Source: Chelatococcus sp. HY11 (GTDB taxonomy: Bacteria > Pseudomonadota > Alphaproteobacteria > Rhizobiales > Beijerinckiaceae). Taken from it: DNA of 64,000 nucleotides. The notes beneath the pieces were generated by a model. The model worked only from the letters and a program-made list of their open reading frames with translations, ran no database searches and was not told the origin of the DNA. Made by a program: the position numbers and the translations under genes. Location: the NCBI RefSeq assembly GCF_018398335.1, contig NZ_JAHBRX010000001.1, forward strand, positions 1,178,001-1,242,000. The letters run 5' to 3'. Below, piece after piece: positions 57,266 to 64,000 of the stretch. How positions within the stretch are numbered: position 1 is the first letter of the stretch; each line of letters starts with the position of its first letter.

Positions 57266-58087
57266 TCAACCATTGGCCGACTGAGAAAACATTTCGGGAT
57301 AAGCGAGCTTCACCCTGTCCGACAGCTCAATGCGGTTACGGCCTGCGCGTTTCGCCATGTAGAGCGCTTCGTCGGCCTCCGAATAGACGGTGTCAAAGGA
57401 GGTCAGCGGGCCGCGGATAGCGACACCCGCGGAGATCGACACCTTCGCAACGCTGTCCGCGGCAATGATGGATGTCTTCGCCACGACTTCACGCAGCTTG
57501 ATAAGTGCCAGGACGATGTCTTCCACCGGTGCCTTCGTGGATATCAGCGCGAACTCGTCACCGCCCAGACGTCCGACGATACCGAACTGCGAGAGATGGC
57601 TCGCCATGATCTGCCCAACCGCTCGTATAACGGTGTCGCCTCCACGATGACCGATGGTGTCGTTGATCGTCTTGAACCGATCGACATCCGCGATGACGAG
57701 CACCATCGCATCGAAATCCGACTGTTCGCTAGCTTCCATCAACGCCCGACGGTTCGGCAAGCCTGTCAGCTGGTCGGTCCTACTGAGGAGCTCAAGCTCG
57801 CGATGGGCAAGAAGAAGGGCCCGCTGCGAGCGGGCGAAGACCGTGCTGACCGGCACGGCTATGACGCAGACGGTGAACACCGTGAGTAACCAGGAGCGTA
57901 CCGCCGTTTGCCAGTTCGTGAAAAAGATGAGCTGGCCCGCGATATCCAGGCAAAGCGCGATGACAAGACTGACCGTTGTCACCACCGCGACATAGCGCAC
58001 GAGGCTCTTCGTACTGGTGATTTGCGGATGGGCGAGCAACCGCGTGAGATTTCCGCTGCGGAACAAATTCAGGCTCCGAAAAACCAA
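57266..58087 (-). CDS. Membrane diguanylate cyclase (GGDEF)
   Basis: 273 aa. Two hydrophobic segments (VVTTVSLVIALCLDIAGQLIF and SWLLTVFTVCVIAVPV) anchor a C-terminal GGDEF domain: TDQLTGLPNRRALM, DVDRFKTINDTIGHRGGD and GRLGGDEFALIS. The active-site residues are intact, so it should make cyclic di-GMP. The RxxD inhibitory site is missing: the positions before GRLGGDEF read SQFG. It has no known sensor domain apart from the membrane part. It is divergent from the AraC gene. Confidence 0.92.
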   Translation of the reverse strand: MVFRSLNLFRSGNLTRLLAHPQITSTKSLVRYVAVVTTVSLVIALCLDIAGQLIFFTNWQTAVRSWLLTVFTVCVIAVPVSTVFARSQRALLLAHRELELLSRTDQLTGLPNRRALMEASEQSDFDAMVLVIADVDRFKTINDTIGHRGGDTVIRAVGQIMASHLSQFGIVGRLGGDEFALISTKAPVEDIVLALIKLREVVAKTSIIAADSVAKVSISAGVAIRGPLTSFDTVYSEADEALYMAKRAGRNRIELSDRVKLAYPEMFSQSANG

Positions 58088-58231
58088 TCCCGGTGCGAAC
58101 CTGGAGAGGCCCGACCGCGCTGGCTCGTCAATTTAATGGACCCCGGGGTGGCCTGCCACGCCGGAGGGGTGCGTCACGAGTTCGCGACAGCTCCCGGGTT
58201 CGTGCCTCGGTTGTTGACCGGCCGTACAGTG

Positions 58232-59257
58232 ATGTCATTACATGGATTGAACTATCCCGTTCCGCGGACATCATTGAACCATACAGCCCTCACTCTCATG
58301 CTGCGTCTTTCCACAAACGACGTGCCACGCCGCCAGCGCATGGACTTCGTACACGATTTCGTGGCCCGGCATTTCTTGGGCTTGGAGTTCATACCTTTCG
58401 ACGTCGACGAGATCCATGTCGAGATGAGCGCCTGCGTGCTGCCAGGAGGCACGACCCTCGGCTCCTGCCAGTATCCGCCCATGCGAGGGGCACGCCCCCG
58501 GTGGCTCCTGGGCGACGGACGGGACGGATATCTGCTCACGGTCCATGGAAGCGATCACGAGGTCGCGGTTGACGGCCGCCCGCCCGTCAAGATCGCGGCG
58601 GGCGATATCCTCATCATCAACCAGTCCGTTCCCTTCAGCTTTGAACTAGCGGCGACGATGGTCACGGGCGCGACGCTAGCGCCCAACCGGCTTGGCACTC
58701 TCGTGCCACGCGCGGAACGCCAGCCTTATCTCCATATCCAGCGCTCCGCCCCGGAGGCCGCGCTGGCGGTTGGCTACGCGGACCTACTGCGAGCCAATCC
58801 ACCGGCTGATGTGAAAGCCGCCCGCATCGCCGAAGACCATCTTTATGATCTCGTCGCGCTGTCCCTCGGCAGTCAGTACGTCGATATAGATCAACGCGGG
58901 AGTTCTCCCGCCGGCAACGCCCGCCTGCAGCTCATTCGCCAAGACATCGAGGTCCACCTCCGGGATCCCGATCTCAACGTGAACACGATCGCCCGGCATC
59001 ACGGTGTCACGCCGCGCTATGTCCAACTTCTCTTTGAACGAGAGGGAACGACGTTCTCCGCGTTCCTGCGGGATCGCCGTCTGGCACTTGCCTACAATCG
59101 TCTGCGCAGGGAACCGACGGGGCGCGCTTCAATCGCCACCATTGCCTATGACTGCGGCTTCCCAGATCTCTCGGGCTTCAACAGGGCCTTCCGCAAGCGC
59201 TATGGCGCCACGCCATCGGATGTCCGCGCGACCGGATCGCACGGCGTGACGCCATGA
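58232..59257 (+). CDS. AraC family transcriptional regulator
   Basis: 341 aa from ATG 58232; an ATG at 58298 is also possible, and the frame is open far upstream but unlike the family there. The N-terminal part resembles the AraC-binding-like (cupin) domain of the NdmA/FeaR type (HDFVARHFLGLEFIP, VHGSDHEVAVDGRPPV, GDILIINQSVPFSFEL). The two helix-turn-helix motifs at the end are NVNTIARHHGVTPRYVQLLFE and SIATIAYDCGFPDLSGFNRAF. The target is unknown; it lies between two cyclase genes. Confidence 0.9.
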   Translation: MSLHGLNYPVPRTSLNHTALTLMLRLSTNDVPRRQRMDFVHDFVARHFLGLEFIPFDVDEIHVEMSACVLPGGTTLGSCQYPPMRGARPRWLLGDGRDGYLLTVHGSDHEVAVDGRPPVKIAAGDILIINQSVPFSFELAATMVTGATLAPNRLGTLVPRAERQPYLHIQRSAPEAALAVGYADLLRANPPADVKAARIAEDHLYDLVALSLGSQYVDIDQRGSSPAGNARLQLIRQDIEVHLRDPDLNVNTIARHHGVTPRYVQLLFEREGTTFSAFLRDRRLALAYNRLRREPTGRASIATIAYDCGFPDLSGFNRAFRKRYGATPSDVRATGSHGVTP

Positions 59258-59565
59258 TCGACCGTTCCGCGGTACATCGTGGCGCCTTGCGAGCCGCGTG
59301 ACACACATTGGCTCCCCGCCCTTCAGGGCGGATTGCCGATCTGAGGAGAATAGGCCCCACCCCGAGACTTATCAGACCATAGAACACAAAATGCTTCGGT
59401 TCTGCCTTGAATTCCGGCTATAGCCTTCGGGGATCTGCAGACCCACGTACTATCAGGGGGAAATATGGGATCTGCCGTCGAGCGGTTAATCTTGGCAAAA
59501 CGCTGTGCCAACGTCGGCGCTGTTGGTCTCGTGGATAGACCGACACGACCTGGTGCCATAAGGAC
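59258..59565. other. Intergenic region with a small hairpin
   Basis: 308 bases between the AraC and second cyclase genes. A perfect inverted repeat ccgccct-tc-agggcgg at 59316-59331 is probably the AraC terminator. No gene or riboswitch could be recognised; a promoter for the cyclase should lie to the right of the hairpin. Confidence 0.5.
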
Positions 59566-60750
59566 GTGAACAGCGTGCAACCGTTCGACGCGGCTACCCT
59601 TTTTGCCGTCAATGCGATCTCATTAGTCGTCTTCACTGTCACCTATATCCTGGCCTGGTCGCGGAGTTTTGACGGGAAATATTGGCTAAACCTCACAATC
59701 GCCGATGCCGTCTTCGCGGTTGCCTTCCTCATGTTCTCCCAGCGCGTCGATGGCAGCAAGGAGATGCTTCTTCTCCCGAACTGCCTGCTCGTGATCGGTC
59801 TGGGCTTCCGCTGGCAAGCCATAAGGTCATTTTTTGGACATAAGCCGACTTATCTCCTGTCGATCATTCTTACGGCCCTGGTGGCGGGGCTGCTCTACAT
59901 GTCGGACGATCTCGGGACCGGTCTGGTCTTCGGCGGCGTCAATGTCGCCATAGCCATACAGATCATCGTCATCATCCATGCGCTGGTTCGTGAGCAACAT
60001 GAGTACCTTCCCTCACGCTGGGGACTGGCGATCGCCTATGGCGTGATAGCGGCCTCCTCAGCCCTTCGCGTGATGCAGGGATGGATGCTCGAAAGCGGCA
60101 TGGATAGTCTCCTCCCGCATGACGTGTTTCTCAACATCCATCTGGTTGCCGCCGCCATCCACATTGTCGCCAGTGGGGCCTTCTCGCTCTCCCTCGCGTA
60201 TGAACTCGGAACACACGAGCTTCAACAAGCAGCGTCGCGCGATCCTCTGACAGGCCTCTACAACCGGCTCGGGTTGGAAAATGCTCTGGCGCGTCGCCCG
60301 GATCCCCTGGCGCGGCAATATGCGGTCATTCTCATCGACATCGATGACTTCAAGCATATCAACGATACGCGAGGGCATATGGTCGGCGACGCGGTCATCA
60401 AGGCTTGTGGCGATACGATCAAGAGATCCCTCCGAGCGACGGATCTGGTCGCACGTGTCGGTGGCGAAGAGTTTGTCGCGGTCTTGCCGCAGATCTCGCG
60501 AGATGAAGCCCACACCCTGTCCGAACGCGTAAGGACAGCCGTGGAGCAGGAAGAGGTGAGCGCAGGGAACGCAACAGTGCGCTTTACAATCAGCATCGGC
60601 CTCAGCCATGCCAACGCCCGCCTCGGCAACTTCTCCGAACTCATCGTGGACGCCGACAAGCATCTCTACAGAGCCAAAGCCGAAGGAAAGAATAGGGTCA
60701 CGAGCGCCCCGCTCGAGCCCGCTGCTGTAAAAGCCGACGTGGCGGGGTGA
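59566..60750 (+). CDS. Membrane diguanylate cyclase (GGEEF)
   Basis: 394 aa starting at GTG. Six or seven hydrophobic segments fill the first ~215 residues (for example FAVNAISLVVFTVTYILAW and LSIILTALVAGLLYM). The C-terminal cyclase domain has RDPLTGLYNRLGLENAL, DIDDFKHINDTRGHMVGD and VARVGGEEFVAVLP, all active-site residues intact. The inhibitory site RATD is present, so unlike the other cyclase it should be product-inhibited. It ends with an extra ~20-aa tail. Confidence 0.92.
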   Translation: MNSVQPFDAATLFAVNAISLVVFTVTYILAWSRSFDGKYWLNLTIADAVFAVAFLMFSQRVDGSKEMLLLPNCLLVIGLGFRWQAIRSFFGHKPTYLLSIILTALVAGLLYMSDDLGTGLVFGGVNVAIAIQIIVIIHALVREQHEYLPSRWGLAIAYGVIAASSALRVMQGWMLESGMDSLLPHDVFLNIHLVAAAIHIVASGAFSLSLAYELGTHELQQAASRDPLTGLYNRLGLENALARRPDPLARQYAVILIDIDDFKHINDTRGHMVGDAVIKACGDTIKRSLRATDLVARVGGEEFVAVLPQISRDEAHTLSERVRTAVEQEEVSAGNATVRFTISIGLSHANARLGNFSELIVDADKHLYRAKAEGKNRVTSAPLEPAAVKADVAG

Positions 60751-60941
60751 AAAGGCGAAGATCTCTCGCCGCCATCGCTGATTGGCAGCATGGGGAGATT
60801 TCGAAATTTCCAAAGAAAGAGAATAATTTCCACAGTCCGCGCCTCATCCGTCAACTACGTTGCGACACACGGTTCCCCAACTATTCGGGCGGGCGCGATG
60901 GCCCCCGCATGAAAAGCGTGTGTTTTCGAAGGTAGGATGAC

Positions 60942-62387
60942 ATGGCACTGACCAATGGTGATGATCGCATTGTCGGATCCCCCAGTAGCGACATCGTAGA
61001 CGGCCGACTTGGAAGGGATACGTTCGTCGTCGAGGGCATCCGCAGTGAGTTTGATATTTCGTTCGCTGGCGGCCTCGCTTATTTGACGGACAAGCTCACG
61101 GGACGGACCGATAAACTCGCCAATATCCAGGCCATCCAGTTCGACGACACGACGATTGACCTGTTTTCCGCCGACCAGTCCGAGATCGCGGCGCTGTATA
61201 AGGTGGTGCTGGGGCGGGATGCCGACGACGCTGGCCTCGCCTTCTGGACGGAGCAGAGCGCCAACGGCATGAGCCTTGCCGATATCGCGCTCGCTCTGTC
61301 GCAATCGGCGGAGTTCACCGCGCCGGATGCCGAAGCCTTGGTGCACAGGCTGTATAACGACCTGTTCGACCGGGCCGGGGATGCGGCTGGCGTCGGCTAT
61401 TGGGTCGAGCAGATCAACAGCGGCGCTTCGTTCGCCGCTGTCGCAACGTCGTTCATTCGGAGCGCCGAATTCCCCGTCAACGCCGATACCCTGTTCGCTC
61501 AGGCGCCGCTGGCTGTCGCGACACCCTGGAGCGACGATGCGACCGTGCTATTTGGCGACATCGATGGCGATCTCACAGGGACATCGGTTGGACGCAACGA
61601 CACCTTCCTCGATCGGGGCGCCAATCTTGTCATCTTCGGTGATGCCACCGGGCGGCTGCTGGACGAGGCGCGCGGCGGCAATGACACGATTGTTAGCGGC
61701 GGCACTGTCCACGGCGGGCAGAACTGGCTCATTGGCGACGCCGCCGAGATCCTCGACAATGCCAGAGGCGGCGACGACGATCTTGCCGTGAACGATTATA
61801 GCTTTTCCGGCACTTATACGCTTGTCGGCGATGCCCTGTTCATCGGTGGCGCGGCGCACGGCGGCAATGACCGGCTCGAGGGCGTATCAACGCCTGGTGC
61901 CCACAACATCCTCTATGGCGACGCAGTCACCCTGGGCGCCGGGGCAACAGGCGGCAACGACGTGCTTGATGCCGGATCCGTCGGCAGGGTGAGCGGTGTC
62001 ACCAACTTGCTCTACGGCGACGCCGAGACGCTGGCGGCGGGTGCCCGTGGTGGCGACGATGTCCTGCGCAGCGGCCGCGGCGATGACGAGATGTGGGGCG
62101 ATGCCGCCGTGGTCGAGACCGGCGCCGTCACCGGGCGAGACATCTTCGTGTTCGGGCCGGAAAATGGCAAGGACGTCATCCATGACTTCCAATACCGGCA
62201 GGACAAGATCGATGTCAGCGCCTATGGATTCCACAATCTCGCCGAGATGCACGGCATGATCAAAGCATATGGCTCCCATGGGGAGAACATTCTCATCGAC
62301 TTCGGCGGTGGCAACCAGGTGTTGGTGATCGGCCTGCCCCACCGCGTCTACGGCGAGAGTGACTTCATCTTCGCTGTGGCCGAATAG
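60942..62387 (+). CDS. RTX-like protein with DUF4214 domains
   Basis: 481 aa, acidic, without an N-terminal signal, as expected for a type I secretion substrate. Residues ~85-180 contain two DUF4214 repeats (ALYKVVLGRDADDAGLAFW and RLYNDLFDRAGDAAGVGYW). Residues ~210-400 hold about five copies of a 34-40 residue repeat containing N-x-L-x-GDA and then A-x-GGND-x-L, a variant of calcium-binding RTX repeats. The C-terminus has DVIHDFQYRQDKIDVSAYGF, typical for type I secretion signals. No transporter genes are in the window. Confidence 0.85.
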   Translation: MALTNGDDRIVGSPSSDIVDGRLGRDTFVVEGIRSEFDISFAGGLAYLTDKLTGRTDKLANIQAIQFDDTTIDLFSADQSEIAALYKVVLGRDADDAGLAFWTEQSANGMSLADIALALSQSAEFTAPDAEALVHRLYNDLFDRAGDAAGVGYWVEQINSGASFAAVATSFIRSAEFPVNADTLFAQAPLAVATPWSDDATVLFGDIDGDLTGTSVGRNDTFLDRGANLVIFGDATGRLLDEARGGNDTIVSGGTVHGGQNWLIGDAAEILDNARGGDDDLAVNDYSFSGTYTLVGDALFIGGAAHGGNDRLEGVSTPGAHNILYGDAVTLGAGATGGNDVLDAGSVGRVSGVTNLLYGDAETLAAGARGGDDVLRSGRGDDEMWGDAAVVETGAVTGRDIFVFGPENGKDVIHDFQYRQDKIDVSAYGFHNLAEMHGMIKAYGSHGENILIDFGGGNQVLVIGLPHRVYGESDFIFAVAE

Positions 62388-62633
62388 TATCGCGCCGGGG
62401 TGCCCGCTTGGTGCGTTTCCCAAGCCGATCATCGGGCAAGAGGCCTTTCGAGCTCTTGATAGCGGCCACGCACCGCCCCTCTGGCTTACCCCGGCCGAGG
62501 GGGGCGCAGCTTCCCTGAACCGCTTATCAACAGGGACACCCTATCCAGCGTCAGGCAAAAAAAGGCGCTTGCCTTCGCGCTGTGACGTGGCTAAGAACGT
62601 CCCGCGAACGAGATTTGTAGAACATTCGCGACC

Positions 62634-62670
62634 TTGTAAGATAAACGCTCAAAAAGCGTTATTTTACAAT
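62634..62670. repeat. Inverted repeat just upstream of tRNA-Gln
   Basis: Arms ttgtaagataaacgct and agcgttattttacaa pair over about 15 positions with one mismatch and one bulge around a caaaa loop. It is AT-rich and ends eight bases before the tRNA. It may be a transcription terminator, a promoter-associated palindrome or the trace of an integration event. Confidence 0.55.
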
Positions 62671-62677
62671 CCCTTGG

Positions 62678-62751
62678 TGGGGGATAGTTTAACGGTAGAA
62701 CTGCGGACTCTGACTCCGTTAGTCCTGGTTCGAATCCAGGTCCCCCAGCCA
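62678..62751 (+). tRNA. tRNA-Gln (anticodon CTG)
   Basis: 74 nt including an encoded CCA. The acceptor stem is tggggga with tccccca, the anticodon loop ctctgac places CTG at 62710-62712, and the T-arm is cctggttcgaatccagg. G is the discriminator base. The structure is complete; it decodes CAG. Confidence 0.97.
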
Positions 62752-63063
62752 ATTGTAATCATTACGTTTTTCGCGTTTTCTCAGCTGGACCGGAAACGGC
62801 ATTTTGAGAGAATTTTGAAAAATCTGTTCTCGTTTCGACCCCTTTCGACCACTCCTCGAGCTTCCTGATAGCGCTCTCCGCCATGGTCACATCGCGGCTC
62901 CGATCGTGCGCGTCGAGGGCGGGGGCTATCGCGCGATGGGCACCGCCGCTCTGCCCGCTCCCAGGTTTCACCTCAGCACAGTGGCACCGCGTACAGTGTC
63001 ACCTGAATGCGCTATTCACGTTCCGACTGCGGATCCCTGCCGACAGCGCATGCGGTCGTTAAA
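62752..63063. other. Intergenic region after tRNA-Gln
   Basis: 312 bases between the tRNA and the end of the convergent ligase gene. No gene or clear attachment-site duplicate of the tRNA 3' end was found. Short T-runs directly after the tRNA (acgttttt, gcgttttc) may end its transcription. Confidence 0.45.
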
Positions 63064-64000
63064 CTACACGCGCAGTTCCGGCCGATCGCGGAACAGATCG
63101 AGTGCTTCGGGATTGGCCAGCGAATCCGCATTTTTCACAGCCCGGCCGTGAACGACGTCGCGCACGGCGAGCTCGGTAATCTTGCCTGATTTTGTCCGTG
63201 GAATATCCGCCACCGCGATGATTTTCGCCGGAACGTGTCGCGGGCTTGCACCGCTGCGGATCGCCGCGCGGATCGCCTGCTGAAGGTCCTCGTCGAGCCT
63301 TGCTCCTTCCGCGAGCCGCACGAAAAGCACGACGCGCACATCGTTGTCCCACTCCTGCCCGATGGCGATCCCCTCCAGCACCTCCGGCATCCGATCGAGC
63401 TGGGCATAGATTTCAGCCGTGCCGATCCGTACGCCGCCGGGGTTGAGGGTCGCGTCCGAACGCCCATGGATCACGATGCCTCCATGCTCCGTCCATTCGG
63501 CGAAGTCGCCATGGCACCACACGCCTGGAAAGCGCTCGAAATAGCTCGCGCGATAGCGGCTTCCATCGGGGTCATTCCAGAAGCCGAGCGGCATGGTGGG
63601 AAAGGCCTTCGCACAGACGAGCTCTCCCTTGCCATGCGTCATGGGGCGGCCGTCGTCGTCCCAAATTTCGATGGCCAGGCCGAGCCCGGGCGCCTGGATC
63701 TCGCCCTTCCACACCGGCGACGTCGGCTCGCCGAGAACGAAGCAGCCGAGGATATCCGTGCCCCCGGACATCGAAACGAGCTGGGCATCGGGCGAGATCG
63801 CGTCATATACATAGTCGAAGCTCTCGGGCGAGAGCGGCGATCCCGTCGAGGCGATAACGCGGACGGTCGACAGATCATAGCTGTCGCGGGGGCGTATGCC
63901 GGCCTTGTGGCAGCTGTCGATGAACTTCGCCGAAGTGCCGAACAGGGTCACGCGCTCGTCCTCGGCATAGTCGAAGAGCACGTTCGGCGAGGGATGAAGC
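63064..64000 (-). CDS. Acetoacetate--CoA ligase, C-terminal part
   Basis: Adenylate-forming enzyme that activates acetoacetate, for example during polyhydroxybutyrate or ketone-body use. Only the last ~312 codons are in the window; the frame runs off the right edge ([10 protein letters not shown] precedes the first internal start). Signatures: [60 protein letters not shown] and the C-terminal catalytic lysine in [13 protein letters not shown]. Its gene is convergent with tRNA-Gln. Confidence 0.93.
   Translation of the reverse strand, partial: LHPSPNVLFDYAEDERVTLFGTSAKFIDSCHKAGIRPRDSYDLSTVRVIASTGSPLSPESFDYVYDAISPDAQLVSMSGGTDILGCFVLGEPTSPVWKGEIQAPGLGLAIEIWDDDGRPMTHGKGELVCAKAFPTMPLGFWNDPDGSRYRASYFERFPGVWCHGDFAEWTEHGGIVIHGRSDATLNPGGVRIGTAEIYAQLDRMPEVLEGIAIGQEWDNDVRVVLFVRLAEGARLDEDLQQAIRAAIRSGASPRHVPAKIIAVADIPRTKSGKITELAVRDVVHGRAVKNADSLANPEALDLFRDRPELRV

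Noticed and set aside
57908-58231. Upstream extension of the AraC gene
   Set aside because: The extra ~108 residues overlap the divergent cyclase gene, are unlike AraC proteins and reflect GC-driven open frame.
59258-59565. Cyclic di-GMP riboswitch before the second cyclase
   Set aside because: I could not find the conserved GEMM core bases or a fitting three-stem fold; only a short hairpin is seen.

Overview
The window comes from a high-GC alphaproteobacterium, most likely of the order Hyphomicrobiales (Rhizobiales). I base this on gene families and order: rsh / NYN protein / uracil-DNA glycosylase / smpB / dapA; rlpA / dac / tmk / holB / metG / tatD / MBL hydrolase; a full 14-gene nuo operon followed by birA, RNase J and a DUF1467 protein; and a Porin_2-type C-terminus. 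A genus call is not supported from sequence alone. I see no prophage, transposase, CRISPR array or plasmid functions.

Layout. 1-8.9 kb: housekeeping block (3' end of the (p)ppGpp synthetase/hydrolase, NYN nuclease-like protein, family-5 UDG, SmpB, DapA, a soluble lytic transglycosylase, an alpha/beta hydrolase, a shortened porin-like protein). 9.2-18.5 kb: minus-strand genes for the cell envelope and replication/translation (RlpA, D,D-carboxypeptidase, Tmk, HolB, MetG, TatD, MBL hydrolase), then DedA and a SRAP protein. 18.9-22.8 kb: cold-shock protein, a small Arg-rich protein, DUF1467, RNase J, BirA. 22.8-38.4 kb: the complex I operon nuoA-N, transcribed leftwards. It carries two extra small genes (a GFA-fold protein between nuoC and nuoD, a two-helix membrane protein between nuoH and nuoI), a His-rich tandem repeat inside NuoL and an Ala/Lys/Glu-rich tail on NuoE.

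38.6-47.4 kb: a ROK-family kinase-like protein, an amidohydrolase, Tex, and a molybdate module (modABC with a ModE-like regulator that has only the DNA-binding domain, and a candidate Mo-box in front of modA). 47.6-57.2 kb: a catabolic cluster under a GntR/FCD regulator. The leftward arm has an enolase-superfamily (MR/MLE) enzyme, two ABC permeases, a DUF6772-like protein and an unknown 111-aa protein. The rightward arm has two paralogous Tat-exported solute-binding proteins, a beta-hydroxyacid dehydrogenase and an SDR. No ABC ATPase is encoded there. Together these look like uptake and oxidation/dehydration of a sugar acid or related polyol; the substrate is unknown. 57.3-64 kb: two membrane diguanylate cyclases around an AraC regulator, an RTX-like secreted protein with DUF4214 domains, tRNA-Gln(CTG), and the C-terminal part of acetoacetyl-CoA synthetase running off the right edge.

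The best leads for something new are the GFA gene translationally coupled into the nuo operon, the unknown protein paired with the DUF6772-like protein in the ATPase-less transporter cluster, the His-rich NuoL loop, and the HTH-only ModE with its operator. Intergenic palindromes with GTGTCAT...ATGACAC ends form a dispersed repeat family in the 41-48 kb part.
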